A model generated the notes under the pieces. The model was given only the letters and a program-made list of their open reading frames with translations, made no database searches and was not told the origin of the DNA. From NCBI GenBank assembly GCA_029940245.1, contig JAOZRF010000010.1:1-15470 (forward strand): a DNA stretch of 15,470 nucleotides, read 5' to 3'. This document shows, in pieces, positions 5,658 through 13,656 of the stretch (position 1 is the first letter of the stretch; every line of letters begins with the position of its first letter). A program made the position numbers and the translations under genes. This DNA comes from Desulfobacula sp. (GTDB lineage Bacteria; Desulfobacterota; Desulfobacteria; Desulfobacterales; Desulfobacteraceae).

Positions 5658-8020
5658 AGCAGCCTTATACACCGCGGCCAAACTCGAATCGCAAATTTGT
5701 CGGAGGTTACCGACCCAGAATTGATGCCTGGGAAAAGGCCCGGGGAAAAGTCGAATATGCAGATGACATAACCATCAAGACCCGATTTCCGGATATGCTT
5801 TATGCCAAGGTTTTACGCAGTCCCCATGCCCATGCCCGTATTAAAAATATCGATGTGAGCCGGGCTGAGCAGCTTCCCGGCGTAGTCGCTGTAATGACTT
5901 ACAAGGACCCGGAATTTACCTCTTTTCGTCCCACCAATGCGGGTTGGACCGATGGCGTGGATACTGTATCCTATGACAAGAAGATGTGGGCGGATTTCAA
6001 TGACCGCCGGGTACTTGGAGACTATGCCTGCTGGGTTACAGACGAAGTCGGCGCTGTTGTGGCTGCAGAAAGCGAAGAAATAGCAGACGAAGCCATCCGG
6101 CTGATCAATGTTCAATGGGAGGTGCTACCCTTTGTCCTTGATCCCATAGATGCCATGAAGCCGGGGGCTCCCCTGATTCATCCGGATATGACCCAGACCA
6201 ATGTCTTACCCCCGGAAAAAATGGGAGGGGAGGATGTGTTTCTGGATAAAGGTGATGTTGATGCTGATTTCGCTAAAGCCGAGGTGGTTGTTGATGGCAC
6301 CTCAATCCATCATAACGCAACACAGGCATCCCTTGACAACTGGTGTTGTCTGGTTGACTGGACGGATGAAAAGCTAACCCTCTACTCCAATTCCTATGAA
6401 GCAGACCAATCGCGTATGCACATCAGTGAAATGCTGGGCCTGCCGCTGCATAAGGTAAACGTGATCAGTTCCTATGTCGGAGGACAATTTGGCCGGGGAG
6501 ATACAGGGGAACAGCCCTTCTTCCTTTTCACAGCAGTGCTTTCGAAAAAAACCGGCCGTCCTGTAAAATTCAAACATACCCGTCGTGAAAGTTTTCACGA
6601 CTCCCGTCAACCAGCCATCTATTATGGAAAGGTGGGTGCTAAAAAAGATGGCACCATCACCTCAATGTACTTCAAATCCATTGGTAATACGGGCGCGTAT
6701 GCAGACCACTCTATCTTTGCTTTAAAATTTGCTCCCCTGGAGATCTCTGAAGTCTCTTTTGCCCATATCCCCAATGTAAAACTGGAATCCTATGCTGTTT
6801 ATACCAACAAATTGCCGGCCTGTATGATGCGGGGGGTTGGCAATTCCCAGTTCAATCTTATTTTCGGCCATATGGTGGACCTGCTGGCTGAAAAACTGGA
6901 TATGGATCCCATTGATCTGTGCATCAAAAATTTCGGGCACGAGTGGGAAACCCTTCCGAACAAGAGTTTGGTGGAAGTTTTGAACCAGGGTGCTGAAAAA
7001 ATTGGCTGGCGCGAGAAACGCAATAAACCCGGCCAGGGTCTGATCTACGATAAAACCAAAAGACGCGGGGTCGGATTTTCTCTGCATCCGGCATGGCATG
7101 CGGAATGGCAGGAAGTCCGCAGAGGACATATTCCTATTTCTATAACCCTGAACCCGGACGGCACAGTGATTCTCAATGCACCCACCGTGGAAACAGGAAC
7201 CGGTTCAAACACCTGCAACGTTCTAGGGTGTTCCGAGTCCTTGAGTTTTCTGGGCATTACGCCGGAAATGATTCACTGGAATCACGTGGTCAACACGGAT
7301 ACCAGCCTGAAAGACTGCGTGCAGACCGACAGTGCCGTATCCTATCTGCAGTCTGAAGTCATTGCCACTGCCGTGGAAGAAATCAAGCGAGAAATTTTTG
7401 AAAGGGCTGAACCCGTTCTTAAAACCAAAGCTAAGGATATGGACATTGTTGATGGACGTATTTTCGTTAAGAAAAACCCTGACCAGGGCCTTACTATAAA
7501 AGAGCTATTGTTTCAAGGCGATCTTGTGCCCATAGTGGTAACCAGGAGCAGATTGGCAAACGCAGAAAAAACGGGTGTTCCCTACTTTGCTAATTTTGCC
7601 GAGGTGGAGGTGGATACGGACACGGGGAAAATTGATGTGCTGAATCTGGTGGTCATCAATGACTGCGGTACAGTCATGTTTGCCTCGGGTGCCGAAGCCC
7701 AGCAGGTGGGTGGTCAGGTCATGGGCATGGGTGAGGCCCTGACCGAAGAAATTATCTATGATGAGTTAACCGGCGTACCCCTTAATTTTAATTTTATTGA
7801 CTACAAGATCCCCACCATGGCAGACATGCCTGAGATTGATCCCATCCTTCTTGAAATATGGAAAGGCGCGGGGGAATACGGGGCATGCGGAATTGGCGAA
7901 GGTACTCTCACCTGCACACCGCGGGCCATCATGAACGCAATCTACAATGCCATTGGTATCAGAATCAATGATATTCCGATCAAGCCCGAGAAAATACTCC
8001 GGGCCCTGGGAAAGGTTTAA
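5654..8020 (+). CDS. Molybdenum hydroxylase large subunit, molybdopterin-binding (xanthine dehydrogenase/CoxL family)
   Basis: This 788-residue cytoplasmic catalytic subunit starts at the ATGA overlap with the small-subunit gene, with AAGGAG at 5641-5646. A reading frame extends 25 codons further upstream but lies inside the previous gene. The a/b hammerhead domain (about 25-160; G31-K-V-E-Y-A-D-D, then SPHAHARI at 56-63) is followed by the molybdopterin-binding domain. The cofactor loops are SYVGGQFGRGD (273-283, usually GGGFGGK), ACMMRGVGN (389-397), ETGTGSNTC (513-521) and GACGIGEG (743-750). E749 is in the position of the catalytic base glutamate. The family hydroxylates N-heterocycles, aldehydes or purines with water, or in the 4-hydroxybenzoyl-CoA reductase branch removes a phenolic hydroxyl. 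The loops do not let me choose a substrate. The next gene follows after 10 bp. Confidence 0.93.
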   Translation: MKQPYTPRPNSNRKFVGGYRPRIDAWEKARGKVEYADDITIKTRFPDMLYAKVLRSPHAHARIKNIDVSRAEQLPGVVAVMTYKDPEFTSFRPTNAGWTDGVDTVSYDKKMWADFNDRRVLGDYACWVTDEVGAVVAAESEEIADEAIRLINVQWEVLPFVLDPIDAMKPGAPLIHPDMTQTNVLPPEKMGGEDVFLDKGDVDADFAKAEVVVDGTSIHHNATQASLDNWCCLVDWTDEKLTLYSNSYEADQSRMHISEMLGLPLHKVNVISSYVGGQFGRGDTGEQPFFLFTAVLSKKTGRPVKFKHTRRESFHDSRQPAIYYGKVGAKKDGTITSMYFKSIGNTGAYADHSIFALKFAPLEISEVSFAHIPNVKLESYAVYTNKLPACMMRGVGNSQFNLIFGHMVDLLAEKLDMDPIDLCIKNFGHEWETLPNKSLVEVLNQGAEKIGWREKRNKPGQGLIYDKTKRRGVGFSLHPAWHAEWQEVRRGHIPISITLNPDGTVILNAPTVETGTGSNTCNVLGCSESLSFLGITPEMIHWNHVVNTDTSLKDCVQTDSAVSYLQSEVIATAVEEIKREIFERAEPVLKTKAKDMDIVDGRIFVKKNPDQGLTIKELLFQGDLVPIVVTRSRLANAEKTGVPYFANFAEVEVDTDTGKIDVLNLVVINDCGTVMFASGAEAQQVGGQVMGMGEALTEEIIYDELTGVPLNFNFIDYKIPTMADMPEIDPILLEIWKGAGEYGACGIGEGTLTCTPRAIMNAIYNAIGIRINDIPIKPEKILRALGKV

Positions 8021-8030
8021 GGAGAAAAAG

Positions 8031-10322
8031 ATGACTCTCAGAAACTTCAAACACATATCAGCTTCGTCTCTTAAGGAAGCCACTGCCATTTTGTCTAAAA
8101 ACAATGGAAAAGCCGTTGCCATTGCAGGCGGTACAGACCTGCTTGGTGTACTCAAGGACAAAATTCATGCCCAGTCTCCTGAAACCGTGGTCGATCTCAA
8201 GACAATTTCCGGCCTTAACTATGTGAAGGTAACAAAAAACGGGCTTAGCATCGGCCCCCTGACCACCCTGACTGAAATCTGTAAAAATGAGACAATCAGG
8301 AACCAGTATGGACTATTGGCACAAGCAGCTCTATCCGTGGCATCACCCCAGCTTAGAAACATGGGCACCCTTGGCGGCAACATCTGCCAGGAGCCGAGAT
8401 GCTGGTATTATCGAGCACCGGACGATCTGTTTCATTGCCTGAGAAAAGGTGGCAGCAAATGTGGTGCCCTTCTTGGGGAAAACCGGTATCATTCGATCTT
8501 CGGCAGCGTGAGGGTTGCACAACCCGCCTGCTCGGAAACCTGCCCGGCAAACATTGAAATCCCGGCCTACATGGACTATGTTCGCAAAAAAGACCTGCAC
8601 AGTGCCGCCTTGATCATCCTTGCAAATAACCCCATCCCGGCCATTACCGGACGGGTATGCCCGCATTTATGCGAGTCCGAATGCAATCGTCATGAATTTG
8701 ATGAACCTGTGTCCATTCGGAATGTTGAACGGGTTATTGGCGATTATATCCTTGACAATGCTGCAGAATTCCTGGCGCCGCCTAAAAAACAGCTTAAAAA
8801 GAGCGTGGCCATTGTTGGTGCCGGACCTGCAGGCATATCTGCGGCATATTATCTTCGAAAAGCCGGATATCAAGTCACCGTGTATGACAAAATGCCGGAA
8901 GCAGGCGGGATGCTCACCTACGGCATTCCAGCCGGCCGTCTTGCCAAGGATGTTGTTAAACGTCAGATCAACGCGTTTGAAGCCATGGGCATAGAATTCA
9001 AGCTCAATGTCACCGTGGGGCAGGAGGGATTCACCCTGACAGATCTACGCAAAAAATTCACAAATATTTTTCTGGCATCAGGGGCCTGGGGGGAGAAAAA
9101 TCTTCCCATGGAAAAAGCAGAACTTCTTACCCCGGGTATTGATTTTCTGGCCGCAATGGGACTGGGTGAAAAACCTGCCATCGGCAAACGAGTGCTGGTC
9201 ATCGGCGGTGGCAATGTAGCCGTTGATGTCGCCGTCACTGCCAGTCGTCTGGGAGCGCAGCAGGTTACCATGGTCTGTCTGGAATCCAGGGACACCATGC
9301 CTGCATTTAAAGAAGAAATAGCAGAGGCCCTCCATGAAGGCGTTACCATCCTGCCTTCTTTTGGTCCGGATAAAATAATTGAAAAAAATGGTCAACTCAA
9401 AGGGATGGAGATTATCAGCTGCACATCCGTATTTGATGAAAACGGCCGGTTTAATCCAAGCTTTGATGCTTTAGTAAAACAAACCATTGAAGCCGACCAG
9501 ATTATCCTGGCCATTGGTCAATCAGCGGATCTCTCCTTTACCGAAGATAAAATAAAAACCAATCGCGGCTGGATTGTGATCAATGAAAACACCCGCGCAA
9601 CCAATATGAAAGGCGTGTATGCCGGTGGTGATATCGTAAGCGGCCCGGCATCCATCATCCATGCCGTTGCCGCCGGCCGGAAAACAGCCTCTTCCATTGC
9701 CAGGATCACTCATGAAACCTATATGCCCATGGGTGAATCCCTTGAAGTACATTGTGACAGTCACCATAAATGCAATAGAACCCTTGATATAAAAGGAATT
9801 GATGACATCCGGGCCGAAGCTGCCAGGTGTGTGAACTGTGGGTGTATTGCCGTGAATGCCTCGGACATGGCACCGGCTTTAATGGTCCTTGGTGCAAAAA
9901 TCAAAACCACCAAAAGGGCCCTGGCCGCGGATGACTTTTTTGCTGCAGACATAATGAAATGCACAGTTCTTGATCATGATGAACTTGTAAAGGAAATTGA
10001 AATACCTGCACCCCAAAAGGATAACAGGCAGGGATATCAGAAATTCAGAATACGGAATGCAATTGACTTTCCCATTGTAAGCCTTGCGTATTCCTTTAAT
10101 CTGGACGGCCAGACAATTAAAGACGCTAACATAGTTCTGGGTGCAGTAGCCCCCGTTCCAATAAAAGTAAGGGCAGTTGAAACATATCTGGAAGGCAAAC
10201 CAATGAACGATGAAACGGCTTTAGCAGCAGGAGATCTTGCAGTGGGAACTATTAAGCCGCTTTCCAAAAATGCATTCAAGGTACAGGTTGTAAAAGCCTT
10301 ACTCAGAAAAGTGCTTGCGTAA
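8031..10322 (+). CDS. Molybdenum hydroxylase FAD subunit with an inserted GltD/NfnB/SfrB-like NAD(P)H oxidoreductase
   Basis: 763 residues; normal FAD subunits have about 290-330. Residues 1-158 are the first part of an XDH-type FAD subunit: AGGTD (32-36), RNMGTLGGNICQ (109-120), CWYYR (124-128), then C136, C144 and YHSIFG (153-158). Residues about 159-602 are a GltD-like flavoprotein: C167-x3-C171-P, GRVCPHLCESEC (C210, C214, C218), FAD fold GAGPAG (263-268), NAD(P) fold GGGNVA (392-397), second FAD motif YAGGD (530-534), and RCVNCGC (599-605). From C605 the XDH FAD subunit resumes (SDMAPALMVLGA, 611-622) with the CO-dehydrogenase-flavoprotein C-terminal domain (about 660-763). Start ATG 8031 has AAGGAG at 8019-8024. 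The frame is uninterrupted, with no frameshift at either junction. Likely role: electron exchange between NAD(P)H and the molybdenum subunit through several clusters and two flavins. This function is inferred. Confidence 0.92.
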   Translation: MTLRNFKHISASSLKEATAILSKNNGKAVAIAGGTDLLGVLKDKIHAQSPETVVDLKTISGLNYVKVTKNGLSIGPLTTLTEICKNETIRNQYGLLAQAALSVASPQLRNMGTLGGNICQEPRCWYYRAPDDLFHCLRKGGSKCGALLGENRYHSIFGSVRVAQPACSETCPANIEIPAYMDYVRKKDLHSAALIILANNPIPAITGRVCPHLCESECNRHEFDEPVSIRNVERVIGDYILDNAAEFLAPPKKQLKKSVAIVGAGPAGISAAYYLRKAGYQVTVYDKMPEAGGMLTYGIPAGRLAKDVVKRQINAFEAMGIEFKLNVTVGQEGFTLTDLRKKFTNIFLASGAWGEKNLPMEKAELLTPGIDFLAAMGLGEKPAIGKRVLVIGGGNVAVDVAVTASRLGAQQVTMVCLESRDTMPAFKEEIAEALHEGVTILPSFGPDKIIEKNGQLKGMEIISCTSVFDENGRFNPSFDALVKQTIEADQIILAIGQSADLSFTEDKIKTNRGWIVINENTRATNMKGVYAGGDIVSGPASIIHAVAAGRKTASSIARITHETYMPMGESLEVHCDSHHKCNRTLDIKGIDDIRAEAARCVNCGCIAVNASDMAPALMVLGAKIKTTKRALAADDFFAADIMKCTVLDHDELVKEIEIPAPQKDNRQGYQKFRIRNAIDFPIVSLAYSFNLDGQTIKDANIVLGAVAPVPIKVRAVETYLEGKPMNDETALAAGDLAVGTIKPLSKNAFKVQVVKALLRKVLA

Positions 10323-10332
10323 AAATACACCC

Positions 10333-10363
10333 CCTTCCCGCGATCACATCCATCGCCGGAAGG
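10333..10363 (+). other. Strong intercistronic hairpin without T-run
   Basis: Arms 10333-10344 and 10352-10363 pair at 11 of 12 positions (one C-C mismatch) around a 7-nt loop, starting 10 nt after the stop of the FAD-subunit gene. No T-tract follows. It could protect the 3' end of the enzyme transcript, mark an RNA processing site, or serve as a factor-dependent terminator that separates enzyme and transporter expression. Confidence 0.5.
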
Positions 10364-10451
10364 ACGTATTGCCAGTACTTTCGGATTTGCTGAATAGGTG
10401 AAAAGAGCAGTTGTGACAGATGCCTTTGCATATGTAGTTCAGGATAGTTGG

Positions 10452-10491
10452 AACATTAACCAAACACGATTGTTGGGTTTGGCTGAATGTT
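10452..10491 (+). promoter_or_regulatory. Inverted repeat in the leader of the TRAP binding-protein gene
   Basis: AACATT (10452-10457) with AATGTT (10486-10491) and CCAAAC (10460-10465) with GTTTGG (10477-10482) form a two-part stem with a small internal loop and an 11-nt apical loop. It ends 15 nt before the AAGGAG ribosome binding site (10507-10512). It may be an operator or an RNA structure affecting translation of the binding protein. No promoter of convincing quality was found in the 199-bp gap. Confidence 0.3.
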
Positions 10492-10521
10492 AATAAAACA
10501 TCAGGAAAGGAGCCATGAAGA

Positions 10522-11574
10522 ATGAAAAGACGAGAGTTTATCAAAAAAGTTGGAACAGGAGCCGCTGCAGCAGTTGCGGCAACAGCGATTGCAACCCCCT
10601 CTGTAATTGCGGGGAAAAAAACAGCCATCAAGTGGCGGATGCAGACCTATGCAGGTAGTGCCCTGGCCGAACATGTCATTAAACCGTCCATTGATGCATT
10701 TAATAAAGCAGCAAATGGGGAAATGATTATTGAACTGTATAATGCTGATCAACTGGTGCCCCAGGGGGAATTGTTCAGGGCCGTTGCCAAGGGTACGATT
10801 GATGCTGCTCAAAGTGATGACGACTCCATGGCAGCACCCGTTGACGTGTCTGTATTTGCAGCGTATTTCCCCTTTGCCACCCGTTATTCCCTGGATGTTC
10901 CCGCACTGTGGAACTGGTGCGGCTTGAATGAAATCTGGGAAGAAGCATATTCTGAAATTAAAGGTGTAAAATGGTTAAGCACGGGTGCCTGGGATCCCTG
11001 TAATTTTTCCACATCCAAACCGATAAAAAGTCTTGCAGACCTTAAAGGTCTGAGAGTATACACCTTCCCCACGGCGGGTAAATTCCTGCAGCAATTCGGC
11101 GTTATCCCCATGGCCCTGCCCTATGAGGACGTACAGATGGCTATACAGACGGGCGAACTGGATGGTGTATGCTGGTCCGGCATTACCGAGGTGTATACTG
11201 TCGGCTGGGCCGATGTCTGCAAGTATTACCTGACCAACCCCATAGCCGGTGCCTGGGCTGGTTCATATTTTGCAAACAGTGATAAATGGGCAGCTCTGCC
11301 TGAGCACCTGAAGGCCTTGTTCAAACTCAGCATGGACAGCTCACACTACTACCGTCAACACTGGTACTGGTATGGAGAAGCCAAATACCGTACAAGGGGA
11401 GGTAAAATGGCTTTGACCACGATCCCTGACAAAGACTGGAAGGCTGTTGAAGCGGCAGCTTACAAATTATGGGATGAGGTTGCAGCCAAGAGTCCAAGAA
11501 ATGCCAGGGTAGTGGCCATTCTCAAAAAGTATGCCAAAACCATGGAAGCTGCCGGACCTCCATACCGTTCTTAA
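10522..11574 (+). CDS. TRAP transporter periplasmic substrate-binding protein (DctP family), Tat signal
   Basis: This 350-residue solute-binding protein begins with the twin-arginine signal KRREFIKK (2-9) and an alanine-rich hydrophobic region, probably cleaved near residue 30. The mature part shows the DctP fold: an opening b-strand (IKWRMQTYAGS, 36-46), LADLKGLRVY (171-180) with R178 at the position of the carboxylate-binding arginine typical of TRAP proteins, and DVQMAIQTGELDGV (203-216). Many aromatic residues (for example HWYWYGEAKYR, 280-290) occur in the C-terminal lobe. The family mostly binds organic acids; this ligand is unknown but the R178 position suggests a carboxylate. The start ATG 10522 is preceded by AAGGAG; an ATG at 10515 is out of frame. 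The genes for the two permease subunits follow after a structured 228-bp gap. It probably feeds substrate to the molybdenum enzyme encoded upstream. Confidence 0.92.
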   Translation: MKRREFIKKVGTGAAAAVAATAIATPSVIAGKKTAIKWRMQTYAGSALAEHVIKPSIDAFNKAANGEMIIELYNADQLVPQGELFRAVAKGTIDAAQSDDDSMAAPVDVSVFAAYFPFATRYSLDVPALWNWCGLNEIWEEAYSEIKGVKWLSTGAWDPCNFSTSKPIKSLADLKGLRVYTFPTAGKFLQQFGVIPMALPYEDVQMAIQTGELDGVCWSGITEVYTVGWADVCKYYLTNPIAGAWAGSYFANSDKWAALPEHLKALFKLSMDSSHYYRQHWYWYGEAKYRTRGGKMALTTIPDKDWKAVEAAAYKLWDEVAAKSPRNARVVAILKKYAKTMEAAGPPYRS

Positions 11575-11607
11575 TGAGGTTGCAGGTAAGCATTAACTAA
11601 ATATGGT

Positions 11608-11653
11608 GCAGGCTTTCCCTGTCTTTAAATCATAAACTGACAGGAAAGCCTGC
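11608..11653 (+). other. Long hairpin downstream of the TRAP binding-protein gene
   Basis: GCAGGCTTTCCCTGTC (11608-11623) and GACAGGAAAGCCTGC (11639-11653) pair over 15 bp with one bulged C and a 15-nt loop. No T-run follows, so it is not a classical terminator. Position between an abundant binding protein and its membrane permease fits a 3'-end stabiliser or partial-termination structure that keeps the binding-protein message in excess, as known for other binding-protein transport operons. Confidence 0.6.
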
Positions 11654-11671
11654 TCATGAATAATCCTATAT

Positions 11672-11762
11672 TGAGCAATTACTTAGGGTTCACTCAAAAA
11701 TAACTTTACATTTTTGAGTGGACCCTTACCAGAAAATATATTTCAGAGTAAGTAATTGCTCA
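11672..11762. repeat. 91-bp palindromic element predicted to fold as a three-way junction
   Basis: Perfect 14-bp outer arms TGAGCAATTACTTA (11672-11685) and TAAGTAATTGCTCA (11749-11762) enclose a second hairpin of 16 bp (11686-11701 with 11710-11725, one G-T wobble, 8-nt loop). A short third hairpin follows (GAAA 11732-11735 with TTTC 11741-11744). The element is AT-rich compared with the flanking genes and has no coding potential. It might be a miniature mobile element or a structured RNA within the transporter message. No clear target-site duplication is visible and no second copy was seen in the window. Confidence 0.6.
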
Positions 11763-11802
11763 TTTTTCTCAAATATAGAAGAATTGAATTTAAAGGTACT
11801 GC

Positions 11803-12315
11803 ATGTTTAAACCAATTAAAATTTTTGTGCGATCTGTTGAAGCCACGAACACTGTGGTGGGAATATTTTCAATGTATCTGATCTTCGCCCTGGGCGGTAT
11901 CCTGTTGTTTGAATCCCTATCCAGAACCATCTTTGACCTGCCCCATATCTGGGCAGTGGAAATAGCGCAGTTCATTATGGCTGCTTATTATCTGCTCGGG
12001 GGCGGCTATTCCATGATTATTGACGGACATGTCAGGATGGACCTGCTCTATGGCCGGTGGACAAAACAGAGAAGAGCTGTTGCCGACCTTATTACCGGTC
12101 CCATCCTTATTTTTTATATGGTGGTTCTCCTGATCGGCTCTATTTCCAGCCTTGATTATGCCATTGAATACAACCAGGTCAACTATACCTCCTGGGGGCC
12201 ACCATTGACTCCCATCAAGCTTATAATGACAATCGGAATTATACTGATGTTACTTCAATGTATTGCAGAATGGTTTAAAGATCTTGCGACAGCCCTGGGG
12301 AGGAAAATAAAATGA
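11803..12315 (+). CDS. TRAP transporter small permease subunit (DctQ family)
   Basis: This 170-residue membrane protein has four predicted helices (about 17-39, 50-71, 95-115, 136-155), the standard DctQ topology and length. The conserved central segment GHVRMDLLY (75-83) lies in the loop after the second helix. DctQ binds the large permease and is required for sodium-driven uptake with the periplasmic binding protein. ATG 11803 has AAAGG at 6-nt spacing, weaker than its neighbours. Its stop overlaps the start of the large subunit gene (ATGA, 12312-12315), so the two are probably translationally coupled. An additional start within the preceding structured region is not supported. Confidence 0.9.
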   Translation: MFKPIKIFVRSVEATNTVVGIFSMYLIFALGGILLFESLSRTIFDLPHIWAVEIAQFIMAAYYLLGGGYSMIIDGHVRMDLLYGRWTKQRRAVADLITGPILIFYMVVLLIGSISSLDYAIEYNQVNYTSWGPPLTPIKLIMTIGIILMLLQCIAEWFKDLATALGRKIK

Positions 12316-13637
12316 GTCATGAATTAATTGCTTTTATGATCTTCTCTTCCATGATTCTCATGCTTCTTACAGGACAACGCGTGTTTGCGGCCATCGGTGG
12401 CGTGGCTGCCTTGTTCTCTCTTCTTCTCTGGGGAAATGGCGGCGTTGAGATGCCGTTTAACGCAAGTTTTGTACTATTAAACTGGTATCCGCTCCTGACC
12501 CTGCCCCTGTTTATTTACATGGGGTACATGTTTTCCGAATCCGGCATAGCAAGTGACCTCTACCGCATGTTCCATGTATGGACAGGCCCGGTCAATGGCG
12601 GCCTGGCCGTGGGAACCATCGGGCTTATGGTGGTTATATCAGCCATAAATGGGTTGAGTGTGGCCGGCATGGCCATTGGTGCCAGCATTGCCTTGCCGGA
12701 AATGCTCAAGCGGGATTATGACAAGGTCATGGTGACCGGTGTCATTCAGGCCGGCAGTTCGCTGGGTATCCTGGTGCCGCCCAGCGTGGTTCTTGTCCTC
12801 TATGGAATGATCGCCCGCCAGAATGTCGGTCGGTTATGGATGGCCGGTGTTTTCCCCGGTCTTTTGCTTGCATCTTTGTTTATTGCCTATATTGTCATCC
12901 GATGCAAAATCAATCCATCGCTGGGACCGGCTTTATCTCTGGAAGAGCGGCAACAGATCACCTGGAAGGAACGGTTTGTCCTGCTCAGGGCCGGGATAGT
13001 TCCCATCCTCATTATGGTTTCCATGACCGGGCTTTTCCTGGCAGGGATTACAAGCCTGGTTGAATGTTCCGCCGCAGGGGCTGCCGCCACAACACTGGCC
13101 GCGGCCGTCAAGCGAAGGTTAACCTGGAAGGTCATACATGTCACACTGCGCAATACCCTGAGCGTCAGTTGCATGTTCATGTGGGTTATCCTGGCTGCCC
13201 TGTGCTTTGGGGCTGTCTTTGACGGCCTTGGCGCCGTGCATGCCATAAAAACCCTGTTTCTGGATCAGTGGCATCTAAGCCCCTGGGGCGTATTGATCAT
13301 GATGCAGGTCAGCTACATCCTGATGGGGATGTTCCTGGATGACACGGCCATGCTCATCATTGTTGCCCCTCTTTACGTCCCCCTGGTCATCAGCCTGGGA
13401 TTTAATCCGATCTGGTATGGGGTTCTGTATACCATTACCTGCCAGATTGCCTACATGACCCCTCCTTTTGGGTATAACCTGTTTCTGATGAAGGCCATGG
13501 CCCCTCCGGAGGTAACCCTGGCGGATATCTATCGTTCCATTATTCCCTTTGTGCTGGTCATGGTTATTGGACTGGCCCTGGTGATCATATTTCCACAGAT
13601 TGCCCTATGGCTGCCCAATGCATATTTTGGCAAATAA
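12312..13637 (+). CDS. TRAP transporter large permease subunit (DctM family)
   Basis: This 441-residue polytopic protein is of the normal DctM length, with about 12 hydrophobic segments. The family signature around SLGILVPPSVVLVLYG (150-165) is present, as are the preceding ISAINGLSVAGMAIGAS (109-125) and the late TPPFGYNLFLMKAM stretch before the last helix. It forms the ion-coupled translocation path together with the DctQ protein and receives substrate from the Tat-exported DctP protein two genes upstream. GGAAAAT precedes the ATG inside the end of the DctQ gene. The XdhC gene begins 19 bp after the stop, which ties the transporter to the molybdenum enzyme locus. Confidence 0.93.
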   Translation: MSHELIAFMIFSSMILMLLTGQRVFAAIGGVAALFSLLLWGNGGVEMPFNASFVLLNWYPLLTLPLFIYMGYMFSESGIASDLYRMFHVWTGPVNGGLAVGTIGLMVVISAINGLSVAGMAIGASIALPEMLKRDYDKVMVTGVIQAGSSLGILVPPSVVLVLYGMIARQNVGRLWMAGVFPGLLLASLFIAYIVIRCKINPSLGPALSLEERQQITWKERFVLLRAGIVPILIMVSMTGLFLAGITSLVECSAAGAAATTLAAAVKRRLTWKVIHVTLRNTLSVSCMFMWVILAALCFGAVFDGLGAVHAIKTLFLDQWHLSPWGVLIMMQVSYILMGMFLDDTAMLIIVAPLYVPLVISLGFNPIWYGVLYTITCQIAYMTPPFGYNLFLMKAMAPPEVTLADIYRSIIPFVLVMVIGLALVIIFPQIALWLPNAYFGK

Positions 13638-13656
13638 TTTTTAAAAGAATAAATCA

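Noticed and set aside
6722..7129. Long minus-strand frames within the molybdopterin and FAD subunit genes
   Set aside because: They are antisense to well-conserved coding sequence and show no domain or ribosome binding site.
7947..8030. 28-codon upstream extension of the FAD subunit
   Set aside because: It overlaps the end of the large-subunit gene; ATG 8031 has AAGGAG at 6-nt spacing and the protein then starts like other FAD subunits.
8620..8994. Possibility that the 763-residue FAD/GltD protein is two genes joined by frameshift or readthrough
   Set aside because: The frame is continuous, and the XDH FAD domain resumes after the GltD segment, so it is a nested insertion and not an end-to-end joining.
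10364..10521. Sigma-54 or sigma-70 promoter ahead of the TRAP binding-protein gene
   Set aside because: TTGTGA and TTGGCTG-like words are present but no partner element occurs at acceptable spacing.
11608..11653. Hairpin as a rho-independent terminator
   Set aside because: No T-run follows the stem, and the permease genes continue the transporter operon.
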